The translations under genes and the position numbers were made by a program. The notes below the pieces were generated by a model. That model was not told the origin of the DNA. It saw only the letters and a list, made by a program, of their open reading frames with translations, and did no database searches. Below, in pieces: positions 26,189 through 35,184 of a stretch of 64,000 nt of DNA (position 1 is its first letter; every line of letters begins with the position of its first letter). Source of the DNA: UBA10677 sp045654245 (GTDB lineage Bacteria > Bacillota > Clostridia > Christensenellales > Pumilibacteraceae); the NCBI GenBank assembly GCA_045654245.1, contig JAZOMX010000044.1, forward strand, positions 1 through 64,000, read 5' to 3'.

Positions 26189-27889
26189 TTAGTATAGTCC
26201 TGCTGCTGTTCTCTTTGCTGCCCAGCCTTCTTGGTGATGAGCGTAAAGCGCTGTCATATACTCGTCTACGGTTGCCGTCGGATAGTTAATATAAATCGTG
26301 ATAGGCTCGCTATACGAACGGCTAGAAGTAACAGCCCTCCAGTTCCACTCGGTACGGAAGTAAGACTGGTTAAGTAGAGCCATCTTAGCGGGACCGTGCG
26401 AGTAAACGATATGAGTATCGTCGCTGGAGAAGTAATCCCAAAGGTTTCTCTTGTAGTAGGACATCTCAGCAAGGTCGTCTGCGGTAAGTTCATAGTCGTA
26501 CATTCTGGTCGAACCGGTAACTCTCGTGTAAAGACGGAGCATTGCGTCGGTCGTCGTGAACGCCATAAATTTCTTTGCAATATCAGCAACGTCGGTATTC
26601 TTCTTGATAAATACCGTGGAGTTGGTCGTTACGGAGTAAAGTACTCTCTCGGTGCTGGTCTGATTGGTAACGCCAGGAGTTCCTACGAAACGAGGAATAG
26701 TCATAACGCCGAAACGACGATTTTCATAGCCTGCGCCGTACTGCGCAGCCATTTCTTCACGAGTACCTTTACACTCGTTCTCCCACCAACCGCCTTCGAT
26801 AAGCATACCAATTCTCTTTCCGCCAGTCTCTGCTGCCTTCTTGGAGAAAACGTAGGTATCTTGCGCCTCGAGGTAGTTAGCCTTGGTTGCCTCGGAGTTG
26901 TACCAACGGTTGTTTGCGATATCGTAAGCCATCGTTAGCGCCGCTTTCTTTCCTTGCGATTTTTGAAGTTCGTATGCGTTCTCGTCGGTGATTGCAACGC
27001 CGAACTCTTCGGAAATCGAACCGTCTTGGGTAAGACCAAGTTTGTACTCGTCACCACCAACGTAGTTTGCCCAAACGGTGGTGAAGTAGTCTGCGCGGTA
27101 TCCGCTTACGTCAGAACCCCAAACAAGCGGGTCAACGCCGTCAGCAGACATTCTTGCGCAAAGCGCTTTGAATTCTTCGTAAGTTACGGGGAGACCGTCG
27201 TCGTACGAAATCTTATCAGCGGTAGAAAGAACGCCGTCTTGTCCTGCCCACTTAGCGGGTTGACCAGCAAGACCAGTCGTCCAAGTAATATTTCCACCTT
27301 CGTTAGCGGAAATGAAGTATCCCTTCTCTTCAAAGAGGTCTACGTCGTAAACGATATTGTAGAACGAAGTGTAAAGAGGAATAGTAAAGTACTTATCGCC
27401 GTTCTTGGATGCCGACTTCATATAAGTCTGGAGGAACGGGTCCATCTTGTCCTCGATAGACTCGGTCTCGCTAGCAAAAGCGGAGGGGTCTTTAGCGTCG
27501 GAAAGGATGTCCTTAATAGGCGTAGTTACTACGTCCGTTACGTCCAAGAGTTTGTTTGCCTCGTTCTCTTGCGCTACTGCAGAGTAGGGAGAAATCGTGG
27601 TAAAGTACATATCGTTCTTACCTGCAAGAATGTTAGCCTCAAGATTGGTGTTTGTGAACTCGTCCTTTTTACCCTCAATCATAATCTGAACGTTGGGGTA
27701 CTGCTTTTCGAATTCAGCCTTCATTTCGTCAATCCATACTCTTCCCCAACCACCTTCGAAAATACCTACGTAAAGTTGGGTCTTGCTTTTATCAATTTTT
27801 TCGCCGTCGTCTTTGCCACCGCAAGCAGCAAGGGGAACGCAGGCAACTACCATAATAAGCGCAAGCAATGCTGTTAACAATTTTTTCAT
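26189..27889 (-). CDS. Extracellular solute-binding lipoprotein of carbohydrate ABC transporter
   Basis: 566 residues. The lipoprotein signal ends in VPLAACGGK with Cys23. The mature part is a family-1 solute-binding protein: TQLYVGIFEGGWGRVWIDEM at the start, FEKQYPNVQIMIEGKKDEF, GGWWENECKG mid-protein and a Trp/Tyr-rich C-terminal lobe. At 566 residues it belongs to the larger oligosaccharide-binding type. ATG 27889 follows AAAGGAGATAG. It should deliver oligosaccharides to the two permeases downstream. Ligand unknown. Confidence 0.9.
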   Translation of the reverse strand: MKKLLTALLALIMVVACVPLAACGGKDDGEKIDKSKTQLYVGIFEGGWGRVWIDEMKAEFEKQYPNVQIMIEGKKDEFTNTNLEANILAGKNDMYFTTISPYSAVAQENEANKLLDVTDVVTTPIKDILSDAKDPSAFASETESIEDKMDPFLQTYMKSASKNGDKYFTIPLYTSFYNIVYDVDLFEEKGYFISANEGGNITWTTGLAGQPAKWAGQDGVLSTADKISYDDGLPVTYEEFKALCARMSADGVDPLVWGSDVSGYRADYFTTVWANYVGGDEYKLGLTQDGSISEEFGVAITDENAYELQKSQGKKAALTMAYDIANNRWYNSEATKANYLEAQDTYVFSKKAAETGGKRIGMLIEGGWWENECKGTREEMAAQYGAGYENRRFGVMTIPRFVGTPGVTNQTSTERVLYSVTTNSTVFIKKNTDVADIAKKFMAFTTTDAMLRLYTRVTGSTRMYDYELTADDLAEMSYYKRNLWDYFSSDDTHIVYSHGPAKMALLNQSYFRTEWNWRAVTSSRSYSEPITIYINYPTATVDEYMTALYAHHQEGWAAKRTAAGLY

Positions 27890-27935
27890 TATTTTCTATC
27901 TCCTTTTGTTATATAACCGATTTTTTCAGGAAGAA

Positions 27936-27965
27936 GTGAAAGCCTCGTTCGGTTTTGGCTTTCGC
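27936..27965 (-). terminator. Hairpin after the 988-residue surface protein gene
   Basis: GAAAGCC at 27938-27944 pairs with GGCTTTC at 27957-27963, extending to 9 pairs with one wobble. On the minus strand it is followed by TTCTTCC, not a clean U-run. It is a weak terminator or attenuator between the surface protein genes and the ABC transporter genes. Confidence 0.5.
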
Positions 27966-27993
27966 CTCCTCCCTATTTTTCGGAAAAATTACC

Positions 27994-30960
27994 TTATTTG
28001 TTTTCTTCGTCAGTAGCGTCTTCGATTACTACTTCTTCCTCTTCAGCGGTCTCTTCAGCAGGCTCTTCAGTTTTAACTTTCTTAGCGAAAAGTTTATCCA
28101 TAAAACCAATCTTAACGATACCTTTCTTGTTGAGGATAAAGAGTACGGCAAACACGATACCAGCAAGAACGATTACTCCGCCAACGATAATGAGTACGAG
28201 CGCCCAAGTGGGAAGTCCGCTCTCTTCACCGATTACGATTTCATCACCCGTTACGTTTACGATATAGGTGTAAACACCAACGTTACCCGCTAAGTCTTCA
28301 GACGTAATGGTGATAACGTATTTACCAGGTTTGGTAGGCGTGAACGCGCCGTCGAAAACGTTAACCGTTTCGTCACCGAAGGTAACTACGATTTCGCTAC
28401 CTTTGATTACGTCGTTGTCGAGCGCGGAGAAGGTTGCGATAGGAATTGCTTTACCAGTCTCGCCTTTCGTCTTAACGCCTGCAACTTCGAGTTTAGGCTT
28501 GTTAGTATCTTTTACTACGATATTGTACTTTCTAACGAAGGTCATTCCTGCGCCTTCGGAAAGTTTATAAACGAGTTCGTATTCGCCAGGAACGATATCA
28601 ATAATCGTCTTGCCTGCTACGTCGTCGTAAACTGCTACGCCGTTACGAACGAGCGTGGTTGCAACTACTGCGCCGTCAACTTTGTTTCCGTCGTAATCAA
28701 CTACCGTGTAGTCGGGGATGATTACGCCGTCGCTGGAGTTTTGAACTGCAACGGGAACGCTATTAACGTCAATCGACAACCATTTTTCTCTTACGTCAAC
28801 CATATAAATTAGTGACGCTTGCATTCCTGCGCCGTCGGGTTGCTTGTCGAGTACGGAGAACTTGAATACGTATTGTCCGTTAATCGTGGGCTTTACTTTG
28901 TATCCAGTCTTGTTAGCGTTGTACGCTAGGCTCTTATCAACGATTTGTCCACCAGGCGCTGCCTCCATATAACGGAGTTCGCTGTTTAAGTCTTCAACCA
29001 AACCAACGGTATCAAACGCTCTAACTTCAGGAAGAATAATTTCTGCGTTTCTCTTCGCGCGGAGGTAGATAACCGAATCAGTCGTCGTCTTCTCTACGTC
29101 TAGAGTGGTATTTTGGGGAAGTCTAGTTGCTACGAGCGTGGGTGCAGTTACGTCAACTACTCTCATAGGACGCTCTAGGAACTTCGTAATGGTATCGCTA
29201 CCGTAAGTATATTCGAGATCGTAGCAAACCAAGTATTCGCCAAGTTCGTCGAACTCGAACGAACTATTGAATTCTACGGGGGCGTTCATACTGGGCTTTT
29301 GAACGCGTACGCTACATTTAACTACGGGAGCAACCGTAAATCTTGCGTCATAGAACTCAATATCAGCATACGAGGGGTTAAAGTAAGCGCTTTCGCTACC
29401 AAACGGAACGGTAATCGCCTCGTTTCCGTCAACAAATCTGTGGTCAGCATAGGAAACTACGATAGGCTCATCTAGGTCGAATTCGAAAACTCTACCAGCC
29501 GCGTCGGTTGCTGCGTAACTTACGGCGTAAGTACCCTCGGTATCGGGAGTGAACGAACCAACTCCCTCTTCAAGCATACCCGTCGCAAAAGGTGTGGACG
29601 AACCGTTCTTGAATACTGCGTAATAAATTTCTACGGTATTGTATTCACCTTTATCCATACCGCTGTTGCCTTGAGCGCCAAGAGCAAGAGTATAACCGGG
29701 AATACGAATATCGTTCTTGTAACTAGTCTTGGTTACGGATGCAACCAAAGGACGAGCATCAGCATCAGCCTGAGAAACAGCGGTAATTACGATACTAGTC
29801 TCGTACGCGGTATCAACACCAGGTACTTTATAACTAAATCTGTACTCGCCTGCCTCGGTAATAAGGTCGGTATAGACGGGAGCGCTCGTAGTGTCGAAAG
29901 CAACCCAACCTTCAGTGCCAGCGGTAAGAACTTCGTCAGCGCCGTCAACTCCAGTACCGATACTCTCAATCTTATAAGTAGCGCCTGCTTGCTTACCTGC
30001 GGTGCTAAATCCGCCAACGAAGAAATCAGGGTCGGGAACGAGAACGGAAGTGCCGGCAACTACGTCATATTTAGAAACTGCGTAGATATCGTCCGCTAGA
30101 GCCTTTCCGCCAACGCTATAGAACATAATGTCGGTGCTACCGCTAGTAATCGCGCCAATGGTAACCGAAATTTTAACTTTCGTTCCAGGTGCAAAACCAG
30201 CCCAAGTTTTCGTATCAACAACGGCACCAGATTTGCCACTAGAAGTGTCGTAAGCCTTGTTAAACTGACGGATAGCGGCGTTATAACCACCAGAAACCAC
30301 TCCAGTATGGCTAACTACGGTAGTGGTAGTATTATAGTTAAAACCAATCCTGTCGGTCTCTTTTCCGTGAAAGAACGAAAATTCTGCGCAAGTACCGTTT
30401 TGGCGGATGTGCTCTAGGCTAGACTTTTCGTGTCCACCAAGTTTCTGTCCGTTTGCCGCTGCTCTAATACCGAGAGTTCCTGCTTTCGTCCAGTCGTCTT
30501 TGGTAGACGGATCATGGTAAATGTTAGTACCGAACTTAATTTCAAAATAATCGTTCGAATTAGTTACACTTTCAACCTTAATGGTCATTTCCTCAAGGTT
30601 AGAAGTAGCTGGAGCGGTCGCGCTATCTCCCGTATAAGAGTTATACTCTTTCTCGGAAGGTAGGGGCGCAAAATCTATTAGACTGTTTTCTCCTTCGCCT
30701 AAGGTAACTTCTTTAGCGTAGGTAACGGTATTGTCACCTTTTCTAAAGGAAACCTTTGCTCCGACTTCAGTCGAAAGGTTGGTAAGATATTCGGGGCGCG
30801 TTGCGTTACGCGTAACAACGATATCTTCGCCAACGAACAAGTCGTTGCTCTCGTCAGCGAGAGCAAGCGAAGGAACGTTCAAGCAAGTTACCCAAGCGAT
30901 AGCCGACATAACGAATACGGCTACGAACGCGGATAATTTTGTAAGAATGCTCTTTTTCAT
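27994..30960 (-). CDS. Surface protein with lectin-like and Ig-like domains and C-terminal membrane anchor
   Basis: 988 residues. A Sec signal (MKKSILTKLSAFVAVFVMSA, cleavage near SLALA) precedes the lectin-like module shared within the locus (about 50-340: IKFGTNIYHDPSTK, KISVTIGAIT, FYSVGGKALADDI). Several Ig-like/HYR domains follow. One membrane helix (WALVLIIVGGVIVLAGIVFA, about 925-945) precedes a cytoplasmic tail of about 40 residues that turns strongly acidic (PAEETAEEEEVVIEDATDEE). Unlike the neighbouring surface proteins it lacks the GC-x-KE anchor motif. The acidic tail may meet a cytoplasmic partner. Likely a glycan-binding protein of the locus. Confidence 0.7.
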   Translation of the reverse strand: MKKSILTKLSAFVAVFVMSAIAWVTCLNVPSLALADESNDLFVGEDIVVTRNATRPEYLTNLSTEVGAKVSFRKGDNTVTYAKEVTLGEGENSLIDFAPLPSEKEYNSYTGDSATAPATSNLEEMTIKVESVTNSNDYFEIKFGTNIYHDPSTKDDWTKAGTLGIRAAANGQKLGGHEKSSLEHIRQNGTCAEFSFFHGKETDRIGFNYNTTTTVVSHTGVVSGGYNAAIRQFNKAYDTSSGKSGAVVDTKTWAGFAPGTKVKISVTIGAITSGSTDIMFYSVGGKALADDIYAVSKYDVVAGTSVLVPDPDFFVGGFSTAGKQAGATYKIESIGTGVDGADEVLTAGTEGWVAFDTTSAPVYTDLITEAGEYRFSYKVPGVDTAYETSIVITAVSQADADARPLVASVTKTSYKNDIRIPGYTLALGAQGNSGMDKGEYNTVEIYYAVFKNGSSTPFATGMLEEGVGSFTPDTEGTYAVSYAATDAAGRVFEFDLDEPIVVSYADHRFVDGNEAITVPFGSESAYFNPSYADIEFYDARFTVAPVVKCSVRVQKPSMNAPVEFNSSFEFDELGEYLVCYDLEYTYGSDTITKFLERPMRVVDVTAPTLVATRLPQNTTLDVEKTTTDSVIYLRAKRNAEIILPEVRAFDTVGLVEDLNSELRYMEAAPGGQIVDKSLAYNANKTGYKVKPTINGQYVFKFSVLDKQPDGAGMQASLIYMVDVREKWLSIDVNSVPVAVQNSSDGVIIPDYTVVDYDGNKVDGAVVATTLVRNGVAVYDDVAGKTIIDIVPGEYELVYKLSEGAGMTFVRKYNIVVKDTNKPKLEVAGVKTKGETGKAIPIATFSALDNDVIKGSEIVVTFGDETVNVFDGAFTPTKPGKYVITITSEDLAGNVGVYTYIVNVTGDEIVIGEESGLPTWALVLIIVGGVIVLAGIVFAVLFILNKKGIVKIGFMDKLFAKKVKTEEPAEETAEEEEVVIEDATDEENK

Positions 30961-30985
30961 TGAAATCTCCTTATTTCGTGGCTGT

Positions 30986-31012
30986 CCTTCCCTCTATTTC
31001 CTCGAGGGAAGG
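30986..31012 (-). repeat. Strong hairpin between two surface protein genes
   Basis: Perfect 9-bp stem CCTTCCCTC (30986-30994) with GAGGGAAGG (31004-31012) and a 9-base loop, in the 77-base gap after the InlB-repeat protein. No U-run follows on either strand. It may protect mRNA ends or lower expression of the following genes. Confidence 0.55.
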
Positions 31013-31037
31013 CGCCTGATTTAACCTAATGAGTTAC

Positions 31038-34000
31038 TTATTTCTTCTTGATAACCAATACTACTGCAAGAGCGGAAAGAACAACGGCTAGAAGTCCTAC
31101 AGCCTCTTTAGCGCAACCTTCTTTAGCGGGAGCATCTTCGGTGATGAAAATCCAATGCGCCTCGAAGGTCTTGTTTCCAACGGTGGGAACGTAAGTAGCG
31201 GGGTCAACCTTCACTCCATTGTAGTACCAACCGTCGAATTCGTATCCCTCTCTTACGGGAGTGGGAACAGTAATTGCAGTCGTTTGAGCATTAAACTCGA
31301 ATACTTCGGTGTCAACCGTACCGCCGTTAGCGTCGAATACGATTTGGTAAGTAACGAGTTCAAACTTAGCAGTAAGCGTTACGTTAGCCGTAATTGCGGT
31401 ACCAAAGGTGTAAGCGGTATCGCCTAAGAACCAACCAACGAAGTCGTAGCCGTCCTTAGTAGGAACGAGCGTCGTCTTGGTAATGGGAGCGCCCTTAACG
31501 ATATTAATGATATCAAACTGTGCGTTCTCAACCGTGAAGATTACGTTGTAGTTCTCTACGTCGTATTTAGCGTAGAGAGTGAAGTTCTTTGCAGGGAAAG
31601 TAAAGTCGCCGGACTCAACCAAAACTCCGTCGTTACCCATTGCGTCGAACCAACCGAGGAAGATTACACCTTCTTTAGTTACGGAAGGTAATGCAATCTC
31701 GGTATCCTCTACCGTAAAGGTAACGGTCTTAGCCTCAGAACCCATCGTTCCACCCAAAACGCTGTAAGTAATCGTGTACTCAACGGGCGTCCAACTTGCA
31801 GTAAAGGTAGCGGGAGTTTCGGTAGAGAGGAAAGATGCGTTGAGAGCGAAGGTGTCTGCGTCTTCGTACTCGGTAGTATCAACGAACCAACCGCCAAACA
31901 AGTATCCCTCTTTTTCTACCGTGGGAACGCTAATTACGATACTTCCGCCGTTAACGTCAGAAATGGTGATGTACTTGGTGTACTCAGTTTCGGTAATCGT
32001 TCCGCCGTTAGTATTCCATACTACTGCGTACTTGATTTCCTCGTATTTAGCAACGAGAGTTAGGTTACCAGCAGTATAATCAAATCCTTCCGCCGTTACT
32101 TCGTCCTCGCCGTTGAACCAGCCAACGAACTCAAAATAAGTCTTGTTGGGAGCAGTGGGGAACGCGATTGCGTTTACTGCGTCGGAAGTATAAGTGTCAG
32201 TTTGGTCAGCCTCGCCTTCAATTTGGAAGGTTACGGTGTATTCTTGAGCAATCCATTTAGCGTAAAGAGTTACGTTTGCAGGAGTGAACACGTAAGCGTT
32301 CTTATCGAAAGGTACGGTGAACTCTGCGTCGGTGAACCAACCGCCAAAGTCGAACGCGTTTCTCGTTACGTTGGGAAGTTCTACTGCAGTCCAGTCGGTC
32401 TCTACGGTGTGGAGATAGTCTGCAGCGTTGGTGAACTTACCACCGTTAGTAATGCAGATAATCTCGTACTCGATAGGAGCGTAAACTGCAACGATTTCCA
32501 TATTCTCAGCGGGGAATACGAACGCGCCGTCTTTTACGATTTTAACGCCGTACATCCAAGCCGAGAAAGCATAATGCTCTTTTACGGGAGGCTCGGGCAA
32601 CTCGAGAACGGTGTTCTCTACCGTGAACTTAATGGTAGAGCCAACTTGAGCGCCGTTAGCCATAAATACTAGGTCGTATTCGATTGCAGTCCACTTTGCA
32701 ACGAGAGCAAGGCCAGCCTTAACGTCGTCGTAAGTAGCCGACTCAACCAAGGTCTCGCCAGCGTACCAACCGTCGAAGGTGTAACCTACTCTAGTAGCGG
32801 TTGCAAGCGATACGGTTTGATTATTGATGCTGTACTTGGTATCAGCGCCGGTAAGAGTACCGCCCTGTCCGTCGTAAGCAATCGTGAATTCGTCAAGCGT
32901 GAACTTAGCGTAGAAAGTAATAGTTCCATCTACCTCGAACTCGTAAGCGTTAGCAAACGCCTCAGCGGGAACTGCGGTAGTAAACTCGTCGTCTAAGAAC
33001 CAACCGTGGAAGGTGTAGCCGTCTTTAACGAGAACGGGTAGTGCAAGTACGGTCTCTACGTTAACGGTTGCAGGATATTCGGGAGCGGGGTCGCAAGAAC
33101 CACCGTCAGCCTCAACTGCAACGGTATAGGAAATAGGCGTGTAAACTACGGTAACGGTTGCATCAGCCTCTGCAATAGTTGCCCAGTCGTAATCAGCGTT
33201 ATCTACTTTATACGCGTGGGTGTAACCCTCTTTAGCAACTATTTCGTCAGCATCCGCTTTCGTAAACGCCGTGTTAATTGCGGTAATAATCGAGCCGATT
33301 GCGTTCTCGCCATCAACTAGATTCATAGTCCAAATAGCGCTAAAAGTAGCAACTATTTCAGTTTTATAAGTAAGTTCGTCGTAAGAAAGGGTAAGAACGC
33401 CGTCTTCGATATCCTCTACTCTCTCTACGCCGTTAACCATAAGCGATAGACAAACTTGGTTGTCGCCATCTACTACGACTGCAACTTCGCCTTCCGCTAC
33501 GTCCGTAAAGTCAGCGCAAGCGTTATCAGCAATCTTAACGGAAGAGTCTCCGGTTGCACCGTTTACGGTGATTTTAGCCTGCTTTAAGCCTGCTACTACG
33601 AACGACTGAGTAAAAGTATCAACGCCGTTAGTCATAGTAACTACGGTAGTTCCTCTAGTAGGAGTAATCGTTGCGTCCTCTGCCCACTTGCCGTCAGCAA
33701 GTCCAGTAATAACGGTAGCCGTTACGTCGTCGCCGTCAGCGTCAACTGCGGTAACTACCCAGTTTTCTTTCTCGCTAGCCTCAAGCGTTTTAGCGTCCTT
33801 TCTTACGGGAGCGGAAACGGGAGCGTTTTCGCCCTCTACTACGGTAACTGCATCGAGGTTCTTATAGGGGCTTGCGCTAATCTTTCCGTCAGCATATCTA
33901 TAAGTATCAATAATTTTGCCGTCAGCGTCGGTAGCCAAGTCTACACCATTAAGCGCAGTAATTAACACGCCGTACCAAGCAGGAGTGTTACCGGTATATC

Positions 34001-34838
34001 CGCCAGTAGGAGTACCACCAGGACCAGAGTTATGCGAGAAAGTAACGGTAACAGGACCGCTAAAACCAGCAAAAGCACTGTCGTTACCATTTGTAACGTC
34101 AGTTGCATCAAGGTCACGAACAAGAACTTTTTGTCCGGTTGCATTATTAGTATAAATTGCTTTTTCGGTTGCATCATAGAAGATTGCAATAGGTTTACTG
34201 TCGTCAATAGGAGTACCGGTTGCGTTCGTTACGTCAATGCTACTCGTTTTGGTGGGAGCGTTGTCAATAAACGTACCAGCAGCGCCGTTAGTAAGTCCGC
34301 CTAGTTTAGACTGATTTCCAGCCTGAACGTACATAGCGTCTCTATCTCCACCCTTAACGTTTCCGTAACCAGTATTATCACTTTGCTTATTACCGAGGTA
34401 AACGTTAATAGTGTTCGTGCCGTCGCCAATAGCGATACGATACGCTCTCCAATTGTTGTATCTATCACCAACGGGTAAGAACTCAATTAATTTTTGGTCT
34501 TTAGTAAGTTGGCTCGCATCAAAGGACTTGGTAATAACTTTGCACAAAGAACTATCGGGTGCAATACCATCGCCCTCCTTAAACAAAGTCGTTATAATAC
34601 CTTTGTTCTCATAACTAACAAAATTGCTACTCAAGCCGTTTTCAACCGTTGCAACCTTTGGCGAGTACCAGTCCTTGTCGGCGCAAGTTGCAGTAAACTG
34701 AACCAACGTTTCAGGAGCAACTTCGGTTACGCCGTACGCCTTTGCTGACTCGATTTTAACGAGCGCGAACGGAGCAGACAAAAGCATAGCAAAAGCCAAT
34801 ACAAATGAAACGATAAGGCTTTTCGTCTTTTTTTTCAT
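31038..34838 (-). CDS. Surface protein with nine InlB B-repeat (Flg_new) domains and GC-x-KE C-terminal anchor
   Basis: 1266 residues. Sec signal (MKKKTKSLIVSFVLAFAMLL, cleavage near ESAKA). The N-terminal 330 residues contain the lectin-like module (PIAIFYDATEKAIYT, VLVRDLDATD, GVDLATDADGK). Nine Listeria-Bacteroides B-repeats follow, each with a GY-x-F-x-GW core such as GYTFHGWFLDDEF and GYEFDGWYYNG. The end is EGCAKEAVGLLAVVLSALAV followed by VLVIKKK, a Cys-containing motif, membrane helix and basic tail shared with the genes at 36247 and 37674. It is the first gene of the large operon, so its product is probably the main substrate-contact protein. Confidence 0.75.
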   Translation of the reverse strand: MKKKTKSLIVSFVLAFAMLLSAPFALVKIESAKAYGVTEVAPETLVQFTATCADKDWYSPKVATVENGLSSNFVSYENKGIITTLFKEGDGIAPDSSLCKVITKSFDASQLTKDQKLIEFLPVGDRYNNWRAYRIAIGDGTNTINVYLGNKQSDNTGYGNVKGGDRDAMYVQAGNQSKLGGLTNGAAGTFIDNAPTKTSSIDVTNATGTPIDDSKPIAIFYDATEKAIYTNNATGQKVLVRDLDATDVTNGNDSAFAGFSGPVTVTFSHNSGPGGTPTGGYTGNTPAWYGVLITALNGVDLATDADGKIIDTYRYADGKISASPYKNLDAVTVVEGENAPVSAPVRKDAKTLEASEKENWVVTAVDADGDDVTATVITGLADGKWAEDATITPTRGTTVVTMTNGVDTFTQSFVVAGLKQAKITVNGATGDSSVKIADNACADFTDVAEGEVAVVVDGDNQVCLSLMVNGVERVEDIEDGVLTLSYDELTYKTEIVATFSAIWTMNLVDGENAIGSIITAINTAFTKADADEIVAKEGYTHAYKVDNADYDWATIAEADATVTVVYTPISYTVAVEADGGSCDPAPEYPATVNVETVLALPVLVKDGYTFHGWFLDDEFTTAVPAEAFANAYEFEVDGTITFYAKFTLDEFTIAYDGQGGTLTGADTKYSINNQTVSLATATRVGYTFDGWYAGETLVESATYDDVKAGLALVAKWTAIEYDLVFMANGAQVGSTIKFTVENTVLELPEPPVKEHYAFSAWMYGVKIVKDGAFVFPAENMEIVAVYAPIEYEIICITNGGKFTNAADYLHTVETDWTAVELPNVTRNAFDFGGWFTDAEFTVPFDKNAYVFTPANVTLYAKWIAQEYTVTFQIEGEADQTDTYTSDAVNAIAFPTAPNKTYFEFVGWFNGEDEVTAEGFDYTAGNLTLVAKYEEIKYAVVWNTNGGTITETEYTKYITISDVNGGSIVISVPTVEKEGYLFGGWFVDTTEYEDADTFALNASFLSTETPATFTASWTPVEYTITYSVLGGTMGSEAKTVTFTVEDTEIALPSVTKEGVIFLGWFDAMGNDGVLVESGDFTFPAKNFTLYAKYDVENYNVIFTVENAQFDIINIVKGAPITKTTLVPTKDGYDFVGWFLGDTAYTFGTAITANVTLTAKFELVTYQIVFDANGGTVDTEVFEFNAQTTAITVPTPVREGYEFDGWYYNGVKVDPATYVPTVGNKTFEAHWIFITEDAPAKEGCAKEAVGLLAVVLSALAVVLVIKKK

Positions 34839-34896
34839 TTTCCTATCTTTCTCCTTTTTCGAGATTTAACGGGAATTCCCCGCGTGTACCATATCT

Positions 34897-34925
34897 ATTA
34901 TAAATGTTCCAAACAAAATACGCAA
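34897..34925 (-). promoter_or_regulatory. Main promoter of the glycan-utilisation operon
   Basis: Minus strand TTGCGT (34920-34925), 17-base spacer, TATAAT (34897-34902), leaving a leader of about 50 bases to ATG 34838. No other promoter this clear is visible until 8.6 kb, so this one may serve a transcript of up to 26 kb, modulated by internal hairpins. Confidence 0.65.
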
Positions 34926-34934
34926 GCGCTTTTG
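34921..34934. promoter_or_regulatory. Catabolite-responsive (cre-like) site on the operon promoter
   Basis: Minus strand CAAAAGCGCTTGCG contains the perfect palindrome AAGCGCTT (34924-34931), matching the core of CcpA/LacI-family operators. It overlaps the -35 hexamer, which fits repression by CcpA or a LacI-type factor. The outer positions do not fully match the cre consensus. Confidence 0.45.
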
Positions 34935-35126
34935 AAAAAATATTGGTATAACATTTAATTTTTGTTATAGTTAGCGAGAATATCGTCATTTTATTTTAAT
35001 TATACTATAATTTTTTGTAATTGGCAAACTTAATATCGGTGTTTTTTCGCTTTTTATTAAAAAAAATTTTTTATTTTTCTTACGGAATAATATATTATAT
35101 ATTTAAAAGGAAAAGGCGGAAATGAC

Positions 35127-35155
35127 TTGTAAAACCCAAAAAAATGTGTTATGAT
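35127..35155 (+). promoter_or_regulatory. Promoter of the ROK kinase gene
   Basis: TTGTAA (35127-35132), 17-base spacer, TATGAT (35150-35155). Transcription should start near 35162, about 23 bases before ATG 35185, with a TAAGGAG ribosome site in between. Confidence 0.7.
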
Positions 35156-35167
35156 TAAGGTAATCAT
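35151..35167. promoter_or_regulatory. Perfect palindrome over the kinase -10 and start site (candidate operator)
   Basis: ATGATTA-AGG-TAATCAT is a perfect 7+3+7 inverted repeat overlapping the -10 hexamer and the expected start of transcription, as repressor sites do. It is unlike the inverted repeat at the SIS promoter, so a different regulator is likely. Confidence 0.5.
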
Positions 35168-35184
35168 TTTTAAGGAGTATTAGT

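Larger units (their letters stand above)
34839..35184. other. Divergent regulatory region between the glycan operon and the ROK kinase
   Basis: 346 bases without a gene. It holds the minus-strand promoter with a cre-like site (34897-34934) and the plus-strand kinase promoter with a palindromic operator (35127-35167). The stretch between (about 34940-35120) is A/T-rich with poly-A/T runs that may bend DNA. I see nothing else in it. Confidence 0.7.
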
